DNA of 64,000 nucleotides from Henckelia pumila (lineage: Eukaryota > Streptophyta > Magnoliopsida > Lamiales > Gesneriaceae), in the NCBI RefSeq assembly GCF_033568475.1, contig NC_133120.1, positions 94,506,151 through 94,570,150 of the forward strand. The letters are read 5' to 3'. A program made the translations under genes and the position numbers. A model generated the notes under the pieces. It was not told the DNA's origin and did no database searches. It saw nothing but the letters and a program-made list of their open reading frames with translations. Every line of letters begins with the position of its first letter. The stretch's first letter is position 1. This document shows, in pieces, positions 62,818 to 64,000 of this stretch.

Positions 62818-63800
62818 CAAGTGTTTGGAAAAAATTCTGCATATCTCTGATTATTGAATTGTATCGTAATCTTAGATTAAATTACATATGGTATTTTATT
62901 CTTGAGGCCGATGCTTATTAGATATGAGAGGTCAGAGGACTATGGTTAAGCAGATACAAATGTTGGGAAAATAGGAGTCAAAACAGAGCCTTTCCAACAA
63001 CTGACATGGGTCGACGGGAAAATATAATCGGTCGATCAAACATTACAATCAGTCGGACAGCGGTCGAAACGGTAGCGTGGACATCCTTGGTGTTTAATAT
63101 GGGTCAATCGTGTTGTATCACAATAAGTTGAATAAGTTCTGGTCGCCCATGGTGAATCCAGTCTTAATCCCATGGTGAGAACGATAGTTTTTTTTCTACC
63201 AAATGTGATACTAATGTTGATCTTACATTATGATAGGGAGGTAATCATGTTTATAAATTTGAATAATCACAATCATAACCTTTGATATAATATGATACAA
63301 TCTCCATGGTACAAATTTCATAATAATGGAATTTAGGGTTTAAGGTTTTCAATTTAGGGTTTAGGGTTTAGGGTTTAGCATTATTTGGGGTCACGGAGTC
63401 TTATTGCGAGTCTGTTGAAACCCGAAAATTGCAAGCGCGCATCCCCAAAAAGACCCGCTAATGGATCTGGATACGAATCTTTATCGCTATTTACTTTCAC
63501 GGTATTCGAGGTTATATAGTAAAGTAAAGTACAATCATTCACAGAATAGACTCGGGTGTAAACACCCCCCCCCCCTCGGTGGTCACGTGGTCTTCTCAGA
63601 ATATCATTCGATCACATCAAATATCAAGTTTTTAACAGTCGACAACCAAATAATGATCAGTCGATCATATATTTTAAAACGGTCGAACAACGGTCAAAGA
63701 AGTAGCATCGACGCCCACTGTGATCAATTTTGCTCCAATCCTAAACCCATGGTGAGAACGATAGATTATTCTCCACCAAATGTGAATCCAACTTAATCCT
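60980..63800. repeat. ~1.23-kb tandem units, copies 1 (right part), 2 and 3
   Basis: 'gacatgggtcgacgggaaaa' recurs at about 61775 and 63003, a period of ~1.23 kb. Each unit contains TTTAGGG repeats (60996-61014, 62102-62150, 63335-63378), a TA microsatellite (61536-61580, 62757-62814), a poly-C run next to a CACGTG (62336-62358, 63565-63590) and an inner ~180-bp duplication ('aaccaaattaaNtttgatat' twice). The third copy is rearranged after 63655, jumping back to mid-unit sequence. Confidence 0.85.
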
Positions 63801-64000
63801 ACGTTATGATTTTAGTACACGGACGGTGTGTGGTTGGGCACGGACGGGACTTTATTTATTGCTTTGTTCAGTTCAGGAATAATATTACTCCAAAGAAGAC
63901 ATGCATACCGAGGGATCAGCACGCATGCGCATGCTGCTTGCGCAACCCGAAGACGACACGCAAATCGAGAGATTTAAGAAGCGCAATTGTCTTGTTATTG
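63801..64000. other. End of window, unassigned
   Basis: Less AT-rich than the repeat array. Contains 'gcacgcatgcgcatgctgct'. No gene or repeat recognised; the window cut prevents judgement. Confidence 0.3.

Noticed and set aside
62736..62921. Frame with long Ile-Tyr repeat
   Set aside because: Pure translation of a TA microsatellite.

Overview
The window looks like nuclear DNA of a flowering plant, most likely a eudicot. The background is very AT-rich, genes are split by GT-AG introns, and most of the DNA is transposable elements with plant-type architecture: a Sirevirus-like Ty1/copia element, Tekay/Del-like chromovirus gypsy elements, a plant L1-type LINE with RNase H, Mutator-like elements and MITEs. 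Species cannot be read from the sequence. All functional calls rest on motif recognition by eye; no database search was run.

Layout. 1-4.3 kb: an ankyrin-repeat/PGG-domain membrane protein gene (+), four coding exons, preceded by a TATA box. 4.4-13.3 kb: gene-free AT-rich DNA holding a 1.45-kb foldback Mutator-like element with a 9-bp target duplication, several MITEs, diverged tandem repeats, a tRNA fragment and a duplicated copy of the ankyrin gene's upstream region. 13.35-22.44 kb: a decayed Sirevirus-like copia with two full LTRs plus an extra copy of the 3' internal end to the left, so it is part of a tandem element. It ends directly in a decayed second copy of the PGG exon (22.44-22.94 kb). 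23.6-25.9 kb: an intact HINT-type histidine-triad gene (-), six exons. 26.87 kb: a broken C2-domain exon. 27.87-31.67 kb: an intact type II membrane glycosyltransferase of the alpha-1,4-glycosyltransferase type (+), five exons. 33.5-36.2 kb: a broken MuDR-type transposase. 38.3-38.8 kb: a small GRF zinc-finger gene with one nonsense codon.

38.9-63.8 kb is a nest four levels deep, and almost every junction can be read from its target-site duplication. A tandem array of ~1.23-kb units containing short plant-telomere-like repeats was hit by a LINE (39281-60979, ~21-bp duplication). The LINE endonuclease region was hit by a gypsy element without recognisable coding capacity (43612-57631, GAGGT duplication). 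The left LTR of that element was hit by an almost intact chromovirus-type gypsy (44226-51401, GCCCT duplication) whose gag-pol frame has a single amber codon.

The host genes (ankyrin-PGG, HINT, glycosyltransferase, GRF) show no sign of joint function. The most unusual signals are in the retroelements. The copia carries at least 18 copies of a compound quasi-palindrome built from TGTTG/CAACA half-sites, spread over LTRs, coding and non-coding parts. Both gypsy families carry 8-10 short CGGA-NNN-TCCG palindromes in U3 upstream of a TATA box, with copy number differing between LTRs.
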